Assembly: GCF_016591715.1 (NCBI RefSeq)
Contig: NZ_AP024109.1
Coordinates: forward strand, 5,950,001 to 6,014,000
Direction: 5' to 3'
Origin: Mesorhizobium sp. J8
GTDB taxonomy: Bacteria; Pseudomonadota; Alphaproteobacteria; Rhizobiales; Rhizobiaceae
Length of the DNA stretch: 64,000 bases
The position numbers and the translations under genes were made by a program. The notes beneath the pieces were generated by a model. It saw nothing but the letters and a program-made list of their open reading frames with translations. It was not told the origin of the DNA and did no database searches. Shown here piece after piece: positions 45,288 to 54,000 of the stretch; position 1 is the first letter of the stretch; every line of letters starts with the position of its first letter.

Positions 45288-46157
45288 ATGACGCTCCTGA
45301 CATTCCGCTTCGCGCCGAGCCCCAATGGCGAACTGCATCTCGGCCACGCCTATTCGGCCCTGCTCAACCAGCAGATGGCGGCGCAAGCGGGCGGACGCCT
45401 GCTGCTGCGCATCGAGGATATCGACGTCACCCGCTGCACACCCGAATTCGAGGCCGGCATTTTCCGTGATCTCGAATGGCTGGGGTTGCGCTGGGAAGAA
45501 CCGGTGCGTCGTCAGTCGGAGCACTTTGCCGAGTACCAGGCTGCGCTCGACCGGCTGATAGCCGAGGAATTGGTCTATCCGGCCTTCATGAGCCGGGGCG
45601 AGATCCGCGCCTTCATCGCCGAGAGAGGCGGCCGCGACTGGCCGCGCGACCCGGACGGCGTGCCGCTCTACCCGCCGCTCGACAAGGCTCTGTCGGCCAG
45701 GGAGCGCAAGCGCCGGCTGGCCGAGGACATGCCCTTCGCCTGGCGGCTCGATGTCGAGGCGGCGACGGCGCGCCTCGCGGCCGGCCTGTCATGGGTGGAG
45801 TTCACCGACGAGACGATGTCCGCGACGCGCGCGGTCGAAGCGCAGCCGCAGGCCTGGGGCGACGTCATCGTCGCCCGCCGCGACATCCCGACCAGCTACC
45901 ATCTCGCCGTCGTCCTCGACGACGCGCTGCAGCGCGTCAGCCATGTCGTGCGCGGCCAGGACCTCTACGCGGCGACCGGGGTGCAGCGTCTGCTGCAGCA
46001 ACTGCTCGGCCTCTCGCCGCCGCGCTATTTCCACCACCGCCTGATCCTCGGCCCGGACGGCAGGAAGCTGTCCAAGAGCTTCAAGGACACGGGTCTTGCT
46101 GCGCTTCGCGAGGCAGGCATGTCGCCGCAGGACGTCACGCGGTTGCTTGGGCTGTGA
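45288..46157 (+). CDS. gluQ: Glutamyl-queuosine tRNA(Asp) synthetase
   Basis: Truncated glutamyl-tRNA synthetase paralogue that attaches glutamate to queuosine at position 34 of tRNA(Asp). The 289-residue protein lacks the anticodon-binding domain, as the family does. The HIGH motif reads HLGH in FAPSPNGELHLGHAYSALL, and the KMSKS motif reads KLSKS in GPDGRKLSKSFKD. The Cys cluster that binds zinc in E. coli GluQRS is missing: the corresponding stretch reads LVYPAFMSRGEIR. The start is ATG 45288. It is the first gene right of alkA. Confidence 0.93.
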   Translation: MTLLTFRFAPSPNGELHLGHAYSALLNQQMAAQAGGRLLLRIEDIDVTRCTPEFEAGIFRDLEWLGLRWEEPVRRQSEHFAEYQAALDRLIAEELVYPAFMSRGEIRAFIAERGGRDWPRDPDGVPLYPPLDKALSARERKRRLAEDMPFAWRLDVEAATARLAAGLSWVEFTDETMSATRAVEAQPQAWGDVIVARRDIPTSYHLAVVLDDALQRVSHVVRGQDLYAATGVQRLLQQLLGLSPPRYFHHRLILGPDGRKLSKSFKDTGLAALREAGMSPQDVTRLLGL

Positions 46158-46445
46158 TTACAAACGCGCCATCCCGGCCTTGATCAGCGCCAGCACGCTG
46201 ATGAAGGAAAAGGCGCCGCCCAGCCCCCAGGCTACCGCCAGCTTGAGATCGCTCAGGCTGATGCCATGCTTGTGGGCTATCACCACCGCGACGAAAAAGC
46301 CGAAGATGAACAGCAGCGTATTGCCGGTCGGGCCGAAGCCGCTCTCCTTCATGATGGCGTCCAGCGCGGTGCCGAAGAAGAAGCCGAAGCCGGCGATGAT
46401 CGCGAAGCCGAACAACAGCCAGGTCGTGTCCAGATGCAAAAACAT
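46158..46445 (-). CDS. Small three-helix membrane protein, unknown function
   Basis: I do not recognise a named family. 95 residues with three hydrophobic segments (WLLFGFAIIAGFGFFFGTAL, TLLFIFGFFVAVVIAHKHGI, WGLGGAFSFISVLALIKAG). Its stop codon directly abuts the gluQ stop with no gap, and its start (ATG 46445) has a GTGAGG ribosome site immediately preceded by a perfect 9-bp hairpin. The composition matches the neighbours, so it looks like a real conserved gene rather than a shadow. A role cannot be proposed. Confidence 0.72.
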   Translation of the reverse strand: MFLHLDTTWLLFGFAIIAGFGFFFGTALDAIMKESGFGPTGNTLLFIFGFFVAVVIAHKHGISLSDLKLAVAWGLGGAFSFISVLALIKAGMARL

Positions 46446-46452
46446 GCCTCAC

Positions 46453-46474
46453 CATGGCGCGGCGACGCGCCATG
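46453..46474 (-). promoter_or_regulatory. 9-bp hairpin abutting the ribosome site of the small membrane protein gene
   Basis: CATGGCGCG-GCGA-CGCGCCATG is a perfect 9-bp stem with a four-base loop. In the minus-strand mRNA it ends directly before the GTGAGG ribosome site of the 95-residue membrane protein gene, where it could influence translation. Confidence 0.4.
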
Positions 46475-46600
46475 CCCCTGTTGGCACGGTTTGTTGAATT
46501 CGACTTAGCTTATGGATCAACCGTTTCGTTTTGCTTGCGGGATTGATCGGCATTAGAGCAAATGCCGTCATCAACCGTTCACCCCGGTAGCTTTCCACCC

Positions 46601-47479
46601 ATGCAGAGCATCAAGCGGTTCATTCCCGCATCCTTCGTCGTTCTGTGGGCGACGGGCTTCATCGGCGCGCGCTACGCCATGCCTTGGGCTGAACCCTTCA
46701 CCTTCCTTGCCATCCGCTTCGTGATCGCGGCGATCCTGTTTGCCGGGCTGACCGTTCTCATCGGCTCACGCAAGGCGACGCGCGAGGAGGCGCTGCACGC
46801 GACGGCGGCCGGCGTCCTCATGCACGGCATCTATCTCGGCGCCGTCTTCTGGGCGATCCACCGGGGCATGCCGGCCGGGTTTTCGGCGCTGATCGTCGGC
46901 CTGCAGCCGCTGATCACCGCCGTGCTCGCCGGAAAATTCCTGGGCGAGGCGATCCTGCCGCGTCATTGGGCAGGCCTTGCCGTCGGCCTGCTCGGCGTCG
47001 TCATTGTGCTGTGGCCGAAGCTCGGAGCGGTCGGCGGCGGGGTGACCGCGGCTACATTGATCGCCTCGCTCGTCTCGGTGCTCGGCATGAGCGCCGGTAC
47101 CATCTGGCAGAAGCGCTACGCCTCCGGCGGCGATCTGGTCTCGGCGACGATGTGGCAATATGTCGGCGGCTCCGCCGTGATGATCCTGGGCTCGCTCTTC
47201 TTCGAGACGCGCGCCGTCACGGTCAACGGCGAGCTGATCTTCGCCATGGCCTGGCTCGTCCTGGTGCTGTCGGTCGGTGCCATATTCCTGTTGATGGTGA
47301 TGATCAGGGACGGCGAGATGTCGAAGGTCGCCTCGCTGTTCTACCTCGTGCCCGCCGTGACCGCCGTCATCGCCTGGGTGCTTTTCGACGAGCAGCTCAA
47401 CCTGCTGCAGATCGCCGGCATGGCGATCGCCACGCTTGGCGTCGCCCTGGCGACGGCGGGGCAGGGAAAGAGGAACTGA
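46601..47479 (+). CDS. DMT superfamily (EamA) transporter
   Basis: Inner-membrane transporter of 292 residues with about ten helices in two EamA repeats. Repeat landmarks are FVVLWATGFIGARYAMPWAE at the start, GFSALIVGLQPLITAVLAGK in repeat 1, and SLFYLVPAVTAVIAWVLFDE in repeat 2. ATG 46601 (MQSIKRFIP) is preferred to ATG 46562. Substrate unknown. It is not closely similar to the DMT protein at 20630 and has no adjacent regulator. It converges on yihY, with a long hairpin between. Confidence 0.9.
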   Translation: MQSIKRFIPASFVVLWATGFIGARYAMPWAEPFTFLAIRFVIAAILFAGLTVLIGSRKATREEALHATAAGVLMHGIYLGAVFWAIHRGMPAGFSALIVGLQPLITAVLAGKFLGEAILPRHWAGLAVGLLGVVIVLWPKLGAVGGGVTAATLIASLVSVLGMSAGTIWQKRYASGGDLVSATMWQYVGGSAVMILGSLFFETRAVTVNGELIFAMAWLVLVLSVGAIFLLMVMIRDGEMSKVASLFYLVPAVTAVIAWVLFDEQLNLLQIAGMAIATLGVALATAGQGKRN

Positions 47480-47565
47480 AGAATTGAGGAATTGAGGAAC
47501 TGAGGAAAAAGCACCGCAGGCAGATATCGCGCCTTTCTTCAATTCTTCAGTTCCTCAGTTCCTCC
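47469..47565. repeat. Inverted array of GAATTGAG/GAACTGAG units between DMT and yihY genes
   Basis: Left side 47469-47508 is a run of GAGGAACTGAAGAATTGAGG-type units; right side 47534-47565 is its inverse (TTCTTCAATTCTTCAGTTCC TCAGTTCC in two pieces). About 20 of 22 core positions can pair across a 25-base loop. The DMT stop codon lies in the left arm. It probably acts as a two-way terminator. Confidence 0.65.
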
Positions 47566-47579
47566 TTCCGGGCACCAAC

Positions 47580-48431
47580 TCACCCGACCCTGGCGCGCGC
47601 TTCGAGATACCGGCTGATCGCGGCGTTGAGCTCGCCGCCCAGGATGAAGATCGCCGAGATAATGTAGAGGAAGACGACCGCGATCATGATCGAGGCGAGC
47701 CCGGCATAGGTCGTCACATACGACGAGAAATGGTCGAGATAGGTGGCGAAGATCGTCGACCCCACCAGCCAGGCAATCAGCGTGAAGACGATGCCGGGTA
47801 TGATCGAGACGAAGCGGCGCTTGCCGGCCGGCAACCAGATATGCACCGAGAACAGCCCGATGACGATGACCGTCGAGGCGATCACGTAACGCCAGATGGT
47901 GATCGTGCCCATATAGGGCTTGATCCACTCCAGATGCGCTTCCGCCAGCCGCGCGAGCAGGGGCGCGAACACCAGAAGGACGCTGATGGCGAGAAAGCAG
48001 GCGGTGGCGATCAGGACGAAGATGATGCTCTGCACCCTGCGGTGGATGATGCCGCGCGTCTCGGTGACCCGGTAGGCGCGGTTGAGCGAGGTGCGCAACG
48101 CCTCGATGCCGTTGGAAGCGAAATAGGCCGCAAGCAGCACGCCATAGGTCAGAAGGTCGGTGCGCCTTACGGTGAGCACGTTCTGCACCTCATGCGCGAT
48201 CGGCTTGGCGATCTGCTCCGGCCATGTGTCGAAGACCAGGTGCACGGCCGTGTCGGCGAAGGCGCGCGCGCCGAGAAAGCTCGCAAGTGTGGTGGCGAAG
48301 ATCAGGAACGGAAACAGCGCCATCAGCGAGGTGATCGCCAGATGGCTCGCCATCGCCCAGCCGTCATCGGTGTTGAAATGGCCGACCGCATCGTAGAGCA
48401 CGCGCTTGAGGGCGACGATATTCCGCAGCAA
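47580..48431 (-). CDS. YihY/BrkB family membrane protein
   Basis: Inner-membrane protein of 283 residues with six hydrophobic helices. Family marks are HFNTDDGWAMASHLAITSLM, YFASNGIEALRTSLNRAYRV, and PGIVFTLIAWLVGSTIFATY. Once misnamed ribonuclease BN, the family has no established activity. The start is ATG 48431. It converges with the DMT gene and is divergent from an SDR gene 58 bp away. Confidence 0.92.
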   Translation of the reverse strand: MLRNIVALKRVLYDAVGHFNTDDGWAMASHLAITSLMALFPFLIFATTLASFLGARAFADTAVHLVFDTWPEQIAKPIAHEVQNVLTVRRTDLLTYGVLLAAYFASNGIEALRTSLNRAYRVTETRGIIHRRVQSIIFVLIATACFLAISVLLVFAPLLARLAEAHLEWIKPYMGTITIWRYVIASTVIVIGLFSVHIWLPAGKRRFVSIIPGIVFTLIAWLVGSTIFATYLDHFSSYVTTYAGLASIMIAVVFLYIISAIFILGGELNAAISRYLEARARVG

Positions 48432-48489
48432 GGGCCCGCGCTCCGCTCGATTGTGTCAACGCCGCGAATATGGGAAGTGATTGCGGCAA

Positions 48490-49356
48490 ATGGCAACCCC
48501 AGGTCCCACAACGCGCCCAGCCGCCGAAGAGTTGCGCACCGTCATCGTCACCGGAGCTTCCTCCGGCATCGGCGCCTATTGCGCGCGGGCGTTGAAGGCG
48601 GAGGGCTGGCGGGTGTTCGCCACGGCACGCAAGCCGGACGATATCGCCGCGCTCGAGGCCGACGGACTGGAGGCCTTCTATCTCGACTATCGGGAGCCCC
48701 AATCGATCGCGGCGCTCGTCGATGCGGTGCTGGAGCGCACCGGCGGCACGCTCGACGCGCTCTTCAACAACGGCGCCTATGCCCAGCCCGGCGCCGTCGA
48801 AGACCTGCCGGTCGCGGCGCTTCGCGAGCAGTTCGAGGCCAATTTCTTCGGCTGGCACGATCTGACCCGGCGCATCGTGCCGGTCATGCGCCGCCAGGGG
48901 CACGGCCGTCTCGTCCATTGCTCCTCGATCCTCGGGCTGGCGCCGGTCCGCTTCAGGGGCGCCTACTCGGCCTCCAAGCACGCCATCGAAGGCCTGATGC
49001 TGTGCATGCGCCAGGAGCTCGAAGGCAGCGGCGTCCACCTCTCGCTGATCGAGCCGGGACCGGTGACGTCGAAGATCGCCAGCAATGGCCTCGCCTGGTT
49101 CCTGAAAAACATCGACGTCGAGAATTCCGTCCACCGCGCCGATTATCAGGCGCAGCTCGCCCGGCTTCAGGCCGGCGGCAGCGTGTCGAAGCTGAAGCCA
49201 GGGCCGGAGATCGTGCACAGGGCGCTTCGCCACGCGCTTCTGTCACAGCGCCCGCGCCCGCACTATGTGGTAACGGTGCCGGCCAGGATCGGCGCGATGC
49301 TGAAACGCGTCCTGCCGGCGTCCCTGCTCTACCGCGTGCTCGCCAGGCGCGCCTGA
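48490..49356 (+). CDS. Short-chain dehydrogenase/reductase
   Basis: NAD(P)-dependent Rossmann oxidoreductase of 288 residues. The dinucleotide motif TGASSGIG is at 21-28, NNGAYAQ (NNAG-like) near 93, the catalytic Ser near 145, and Tyr159/Lys163 in YSASKHAIEG. The Thr-Ala-Arg (FATARK) after strand 2 suggests NADPH. Substrate unknown; the long C-terminal extension (PADYQAQL-like region to residue 288) is typical of classical SDRs annotated in rhizobia. It precedes the twin-membrane protein by 24 bp and may start that operon. Confidence 0.92.
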   Translation: MATPGPTTRPAAEELRTVIVTGASSGIGAYCARALKAEGWRVFATARKPDDIAALEADGLEAFYLDYREPQSIAALVDAVLERTGGTLDALFNNGAYAQPGAVEDLPVAALREQFEANFFGWHDLTRRIVPVMRRQGHGRLVHCSSILGLAPVRFRGAYSASKHAIEGLMLCMRQELEGSGVHLSLIEPGPVTSKIASNGLAWFLKNIDVENSVHRADYQAQLARLQAGGSVSKLKPGPEIVHRALRHALLSQRPRPHYVVTVPARIGAMLKRVLPASLLYRVLARRA

Positions 49357-49380
49357 CCGATCTGAACCGGAGCCAGCCAG

Positions 49381-49572
49381 ATGCTCATCGTCTTCAAGAT
49401 TCTCGCCATCGTCGCGATGGCCGCCGTGGTGATCGTGCTGGTCCGTGGCCTGATCAACATGATGCGCGGCGGCTCGGGCATCACCTCGAACAAGCTGATG
49501 CAGGCGCGCATCATGCTGCAGGCCGTGGCCTTGGCGTTGCTGTTGCTGGTGGTCTATTTCACACGCAAATAG
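49381..49572 (+). CDS. Twin transmembrane protein (HIG1-like)
   Basis: 63-residue membrane protein with two helices: VFKILAIVAMAAVVIVLVRG and MLQAVALALLLLVVYF, joined by a basic loop with NMMRGGSGITSNKLMQARI. The loop and R-hairpin resemble HIG1-domain proteins, which in mitochondria and some Alphaproteobacteria modulate cytochrome oxidase. It is usually found just before the cobalamin adenosyltransferase and ETF genes in Hyphomicrobiales, as here. Its function in bacteria is not well established. Confidence 0.85.
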   Translation: MLIVFKILAIVAMAAVVIVLVRGLINMMRGGSGITSNKLMQARIMLQAVALALLLLVVYFTRK

Positions 49573-49580
49573 CGCGGGCT

Positions 49581-49620
49581 CAGCAATTCCAGGACACGGT
49601 TTTCCGTCCGGAATTGCGCC
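49581..49620. repeat. Rhizobial repeat ACGCAATTCCGG family, copy 6 (inverted, short)
   Basis: CAGCAATTCCAGGACACGGT then TTTCCGTCCGGAATTGCGCC, inverted relative to copy 1. It fills most of the 70-bp gap between the twin-membrane gene and the cobalamin adenosyltransferase gene. Confidence 0.75.
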
Positions 49621-49642
49621 AAACCGCTTAAAGGGGGATCGC

Positions 49643-50224
49643 GTGGTCAAGCTCAACAAGATCTACACCCGCACCGGCGACGACGGCACGACGGGGCTCG
49701 GCACCGGCGAGCGGCGGCTGAAATCCGACCTGCGCGTCGATGCCTATGGCACCGTCGACGAGGCCAATGCCTGCATCGGCATGGCCCGCATACACACCGC
49801 CGCCGAGCATCCCGCAATTGACGCCATGCTGTCGCGCATCCAGAACGATCTGTTCGATCTGGGAGCCGACCTCGCCGTGCCCGACGACGGCAAGCCCCTG
49901 GACTACGAGCCGCTGCGCATCGTCGCCGCCCAGACCGACCGCGTCGAGCAGGACATCGACGCGCTCAACAAAAGCCTGCAGCCGCTGAAATCCTTCGTGC
50001 TGAACGGCGGCGCGCCGGCCGCCGCAGCGCTGCATCTTGCCCGCACGGTGGCGCGCCGCGCCGAACGCCTGATGGTGGCGCTGGCGCAGGATCCGGCCGA
50101 GCATGTCAACCGCGAGGCGCTCAAATACATCAACCGCGTCTCGGATTTCCTGTTCGTCGCCGCCCGTGCGGTCAATGACAATGGAAAGGCCGACGTGCTA
50201 TGGGTTCCCGGCAAGAACCGCTGA
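49643..50224 (+). CDS. Cob(I)alamin adenosyltransferase, PduO type
   Basis: Makes adenosylcobalamin from cob(I)alamin and ATP. The 193-residue protein has the PduO-type ATP motif YTRTGDDGTTGLGTG at residues 8-22 and the helical signature DAYGTVDEANACIG, with the active-site block RTVARRAERLMVAL and YINRVSDFLFVAARAVND near the C-terminus. The start is GTG 49643 after AAAGGGGGA. It is followed at 21 bp by the rhomboid gene. Adenosylcobalamin would serve methylmalonyl-CoA mutase in propionyl-CoA metabolism, which fits the nearby ETF and hydroxyacyl-CoA dehydrogenase genes. Confidence 0.94.
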   Translation: MVKLNKIYTRTGDDGTTGLGTGERRLKSDLRVDAYGTVDEANACIGMARIHTAAEHPAIDAMLSRIQNDLFDLGADLAVPDDGKPLDYEPLRIVAAQTDRVEQDIDALNKSLQPLKSFVLNGGAPAAAALHLARTVARRAERLMVALAQDPAEHVNREALKYINRVSDFLFVAARAVNDNGKADVLWVPGKNR

Positions 50225-50245
50225 ATCCGAAGGCGGGAGGGTCCG

Positions 50246-51049
50246 ATGTTCATCCCGCTCTACGACACCAACAGGCTGCGCCATATCCGGCTGCAATATG
50301 TCACCATCGGCCTGATCGTGGCGAATGCGCTTGTCTATCTGGTGACCACGCTTGGCGGTGAAAACTTCACCAATGCCGCGGTTCTCGGCCTGGGTTTCAT
50401 CCCGTCGGTCGTTCACGACAAGGTCGAGCTGTCGCCCGAATTCGTCGTCATTCCCGAGAGCCTGAGCTACCTCACCTATTCGTTCCTGCACGCCGACATC
50501 TTCCATCTCGGCGGCAACATGCTGTTCCTCTGGGTGTTCGGCGACAATGTCGAGGATGCGCTCGGCCATATCCGCTACCTGATCTTCTATCTGGCTTGCG
50601 CGGCGGCGGGCGCGTTCGTCCAAGGCTTGGTGGGCTGGGATTCGCAGGTGCCGCTGATCGGCGCCTCAGGCGCCATCGCCGGCGTCGTCGCCGCCTATCT
50701 GATCCTCTATCCCCGGGTGAAAGTGTGGGTGCTGGCCTTTGCCCGCATTCCGCTGCGCATCCCGGCCTTCATCCCACTGATCCTGTGGATCCTGTTCCAG
50801 ATCGTGATGTTCGCCGCGGGCGGCGAGGACCAGATCTCCTGGGCCTGCCATATCGGCGGCATCATCGCCGGATCGATCCTGGTGCTGGTGCTGCGCAGCC
50901 GCGGCGTGCCGCTGCTGGCCGGCGCCGACGGCGAGCCTGACCCGACGCCCAACATCCAGCAGCCGCCTGTCCCTGTCGAGCCGGCGGGTAGCGATCCGGC
51001 GCAGCCGGCCTCGCAATGGGGCCGTGGAGCAGCGATGCCCCGGGACTGA
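50246..51049 (+). CDS. Rhomboid family intramembrane serine protease
   Basis: Membrane-embedded protease of 267 residues with six core helices. The catalytic dyad is Ser141 in the GASG motif (PLIGASGAIAGV) and His202 (SWACHIGGIIAG). The loop-1 and helix-2 motif HADIFHLGGNMLFLWVFGD is conserved. A Pro-rich cytoplasmic tail (QQPPVPVEPAGS) ends the protein. The start is ATG 50246 after GGGAGGG. Substrate unknown. It belongs to the plus-strand run after the cobalamin adenosyltransferase. Confidence 0.93.
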   Translation: MFIPLYDTNRLRHIRLQYVTIGLIVANALVYLVTTLGGENFTNAAVLGLGFIPSVVHDKVELSPEFVVIPESLSYLTYSFLHADIFHLGGNMLFLWVFGDNVEDALGHIRYLIFYLACAAAGAFVQGLVGWDSQVPLIGASGAIAGVVAAYLILYPRVKVWVLAFARIPLRIPAFIPLILWILFQIVMFAAGGEDQISWACHIGGIIAGSILVLVLRSRGVPLLAGADGEPDPTPNIQQPPVPVEPAGSDPAQPASQWGRGAAMPRD

Positions 51050-51211
51050 ACCGATTTGGGTGCGTCGTGGGATATTGACGCGCCGGTTTGCCGCCACTAC
51101 GGAAACGGCACCGCTGGGCGGATATTCCGCCCGTAATGTCGGCTTTCGACAACTCTGACAGGGCGCACGCTGCTATAGCGCCCCGACTATCTCAGGAGAG
51201 GTGACAGGAAA

Positions 51212-51961
51212 ATGAAGATCCTTGTGCCCGTGAAGCGGGTTGTGGACGCCAACGTCAAGGTCCGGGTGAAAGCCGACGGACTGGGCGTCGAGCTTGCCAA
51301 CGTCAAGATGGCGATGAACCCGTTCGACGAGATCGCGGTCGAGGAAGCGATCCGCATCAAGGAAGCCGGCAAAGCGGAAGAGATCATCGTGGTGTCGATC
51401 GGCCCGCAGCAGGCGCAGGAGACACTGCGCACCGCGCTCGCCATGGGCGCCGACCGCGCCATCCTGGTCAAGACCGACGAGCAGACCGAACCGCTCGGCG
51501 TCGCCAAGGTCCTGAAGGGCGTGGTCGAGGCCGAGAAGCCGGGCCTCGTCATCCTCGGCAAGCAGGCGATCGACGACGATTCGAACCAGACCGGCCAGAT
51601 GCTGGCGGCGCTTCTGGGCTGGGCCCAAGGCACCTTCGCCTCCAAGGTGGAGCTGGCCGGCGACAAGGCCAAGGTGACGCGCGAAGTCGACGGCGGCCTG
51701 CAGACCGTGGAACTGAAGATGCCGGCGATCGTCACCGCCGACCTTCGCCTCAACCAGCCGCGTTATGCCTCGCTGCCCAACATCATGAAGGCGAAGAAGA
51801 AGCCGCTCGACGAGAAAAGCCCGGCCGACTACGGCGCCGACGTGAAGCCGCGCCTCAAAGTGATCAAGACCGAGGAGCCGGGTGGCCGCAAGGCGGGCGT
51901 CAAGGTCAAGAGCGTGGCCGAGCTGGTCGAGAAGCTGAAGAACGAAGCCGGCGTGCTCTAA
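51212..51961 (+). CDS. etfB: Electron transfer flavoprotein beta subunit
   Basis: Small subunit of ETF, which accepts electrons from acyl-CoA dehydrogenases and passes them to ETF:ubiquinone oxidoreductase. 249 residues. Typical parts are [40 protein letters not shown], the AMP-binding loop [20 protein letters not shown], and the recognition loop [11 protein letters not shown] (with the Leu anchor). It is directly followed by etfA at 23 bp. The ribosome site AGGAGAGGTGACAGG is strong. Confidence 0.97.
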   Translation: MKILVPVKRVVDANVKVRVKADGLGVELANVKMAMNPFDEIAVEEAIRIKEAGKAEEIIVVSIGPQQAQETLRTALAMGADRAILVKTDEQTEPLGVAKVLKGVVEAEKPGLVILGKQAIDDDSNQTGQMLAALLGWAQGTFASKVELAGDKAKVTREVDGGLQTVELKMPAIVTADLRLNQPRYASLPNIMKAKKKPLDEKSPADYGADVKPRLKVIKTEEPGGRKAGVKVKSVAELVEKLKNEAGVL

Positions 51962-51984
51962 GCGGTCAGGAAAGGACAAAGAAA

Positions 51985-52914
51985 ATGGCAATTCTCCTCA
52001 TCGCCGAACACGACAACGCAAGCCTTTCCGACCAGACCGCGAAGGCGCTGTCGGCGGCTCTCCAGATCGGCTCGGATGTCGACGTGCTGGTGGCCGGCAA
52101 GGGCGCCAAGGGCGCGGCCGACGCCGCCGCCAAGCTGAAAGGCGTCCGTAAGGTGCTGCTCGCCGAAGCCGACGAGCTCGCCGAGCGCCTCGCCGAGCCG
52201 ACGGCGGCTCTCGTGGTCTCGCTTGCAGGCGGCTACGACACGATCATCGCGCCCGCGACCTCCGCCGGCAAGAACATCGCCCCGCGCGTCGCCGCCCTGC
52301 TCGACGTCGCGCAGGTGTCCGAGATCATAGAAGTGGTCTCGCCGGATACGTTCAAGCGGCCGATCTATGCCGGCAACGCCATCCAGACCGTGCAGTCGAC
52401 CGACGCCAAGAAGGTCATCACCGTGCGCACCGCTTCTTTCTCGGCCGCGCCCGAGGGCGGTTCCGCTTCGGTCGAGACGGTCGGCGCAGCCGCCAATCCC
52501 GCCCTGTCGTCTTTCGTCGAGAACAAGCTTTCCGAGAACGACCGTCCGGAGCTGACCTCGGCCAAGATCATCATCTCGGGCGGCCGCGCGCTCGGCTCCT
52601 CGGAGAAGTTCCAGGAAGTCATCCTGCCGGTCGCCGACAAGCTCGGCGCCGCGGTCGGCGCAAGCCGAGCCGCAGTCGACGCCGGCTATGCGCCGAACGA
52701 CTGGCAGGTCGGCCAGACCGGCAAGGTGGTCGCGCCCGACCTTTACATCGCCGTCGGCATCTCCGGCGCTATCCAGCATCTGGCCGGCATGAAGGACTCG
52801 AAGGTCATCGTCGCCATCAACAAGGACGAGGAAGCGCCCATTTTCCAGGTTGCCGACTACGGCCTGGTCGGCGATCTCTTCGTCATCCTGCCGGAGCTGC
52901 AAAAGGCGCTTTGA
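51985..52914 (+). CDS. etfA: Electron transfer flavoprotein alpha subunit
   Basis: Large, FAD-binding ETF subunit, 309 residues. The N-terminal domain I ends near residue 190. The C-terminal FAD domain shows [60 protein letters not shown] and [19 protein letters not shown]. It is co-transcribed with etfB; a terminator-like stem follows the stop. Electrons from beta-oxidation and dimethylglycine-type dehydrogenases are the usual input. Confidence 0.97.
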   Translation: MAILLIAEHDNASLSDQTAKALSAALQIGSDVDVLVAGKGAKGAADAAAKLKGVRKVLLAEADELAERLAEPTAALVVSLAGGYDTIIAPATSAGKNIAPRVAALLDVAQVSEIIEVVSPDTFKRPIYAGNAIQTVQSTDAKKVITVRTASFSAAPEGGSASVETVGAAANPALSSFVENKLSENDRPELTSAKIIISGGRALGSSEKFQEVILPVADKLGAAVGASRAAVDAGYAPNDWQVGQTGKVVAPDLYIAVGISGAIQHLAGMKDSKVIVAINKDEEAPIFQVADYGLVGDLFVILPELQKAL

Positions 52915-52943
52915 CGCCGCCAGTTCTGGCATATTAAAATCCG

Positions 52944-52980
52944 AAGGGTGGGGTAGACGAAGTCGCCCCGCCCTTTTAGT
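52944..52980 (+). terminator. Intrinsic terminator after etfBA
   Basis: AAGGGTGGGG pairs with CCCCGCCCTT (one G-U pair) across a 12-base loop and is followed by TTAGTTT. It lies 30 bp after the etfA stop and separates etfBA from the downstream dehydrogenase gene. Confidence 0.75.
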
Positions 52981-53111
52981 TTGCGCTGCACAAAAAGCAG
53001 GCCGCCAAGGTCTGAGCCATTCCGGCGGTTTGCGCCGGAGTTGCTAGGAACAAACAAGCAGGAGCGTTCATGCTTCAACGAAGCGGAATTGCTCCGGACG
53101 GGATCGGGGTC

Positions 53112-53990
53112 ATGAGCAAGATCGAGACGATCGGCATTGTCGGCGCGGGTCAGATGGGTGGCGGTATCGCCCACGTCTCAGCGCTGGCTGGCTACAAGGT
53201 CCTGATCCACGACATATCGGCCGACCGCATCGAGAAGGGCATCGCCACCATCAGCGGCAACATGGCCCGGCAGGTAGGCTCCGGCAAGCTCGAGGAAAAG
53301 GCGCGCAACGAAGCGATGGCGCGCATCTCCGCCGCCCCGGCCATGGCCGACCTTGCCGCTGCCGACCTCGTGATCGAAGCGGCGACCGAGGACGAGACGG
53401 TCAAGCGCAAGATCTACGCGCAGCTCTGCCCGCAGCTCAATCCGGAAGCGATTCTCGCCACCAACACCTCGTCGATCTCGATCACCCGGCTCGCCGCCCA
53501 GACCGACCGCCCCGAGCGCTTCATCGGCATCCACTTCATGAACCCGGTGCCGGTGATGAAGCTGGTCGAGCTGGTGCGCGGCATCGCCACGGAGGATCAG
53601 ACCTTCGAGACGGCCAAGACCTATGTGAACCACCTCGACAAGACGATCACCGTCTCGGAGGATTTCCCGGCCTTCATCGTCAACCGCATCCTCTTGCCGA
53701 TGATCAACGAGGCGATCTACACGCTCTATGAGGGCGTTGGCACGGTCGATGCCATCGATACCGCCATGCGGCTCGGGGCCAACCATCCGATGGGACCGTT
53801 GCAGCTCGCCGATTTCATCGGCCTCGACACCTGCCTGTCGATCATGCAGGTTCTGCATGAGGGCCTGTCGGATTCGAAATATCGCCCCTGCCCGCTGTTG
53901 GTGAAATATGTCGAGGCCGGCTGGCTCGGCCGCAAGACCAGCCGCGGCTTCTACGACTATCGCGGCGACCATCCGGTGCCGACGCGCTGA
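53112..53990 (+). CDS. hbd: 3-hydroxybutyryl-CoA dehydrogenase
   Basis: NAD(P)-dependent 3-hydroxyacyl-CoA dehydrogenase, 292 residues from ATG 53112 (MSKIETIGIVGAGQMGGGIA). An in-frame ATG at 53070 is possible but the extra residues look unlike the family. The dinucleotide motif GAGQMG is at 11-16, NTSSISITRLA at about 115, and the catalytic block HFMNPVPVMKLVELVRG with the active His. The C-terminal dimerisation domain carries GANHPMGPLQLADFIGLD. It acts in butyrate/PHB or fatty-acid metabolism and follows etfBA, which takes up the electrons of the preceding step. Confidence 0.95.
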   Translation: MSKIETIGIVGAGQMGGGIAHVSALAGYKVLIHDISADRIEKGIATISGNMARQVGSGKLEEKARNEAMARISAAPAMADLAAADLVIEAATEDETVKRKIYAQLCPQLNPEAILATNTSSISITRLAAQTDRPERFIGIHFMNPVPVMKLVELVRGIATEDQTFETAKTYVNHLDKTITVSEDFPAFIVNRILLPMINEAIYTLYEGVGTVDAIDTAMRLGANHPMGPLQLADFIGLDTCLSIMQVLHEGLSDSKYRPCPLLVKYVEAGWLGRKTSRGFYDYRGDHPVPTR

Positions 53991-54000
53991 TCGTTCCGAT

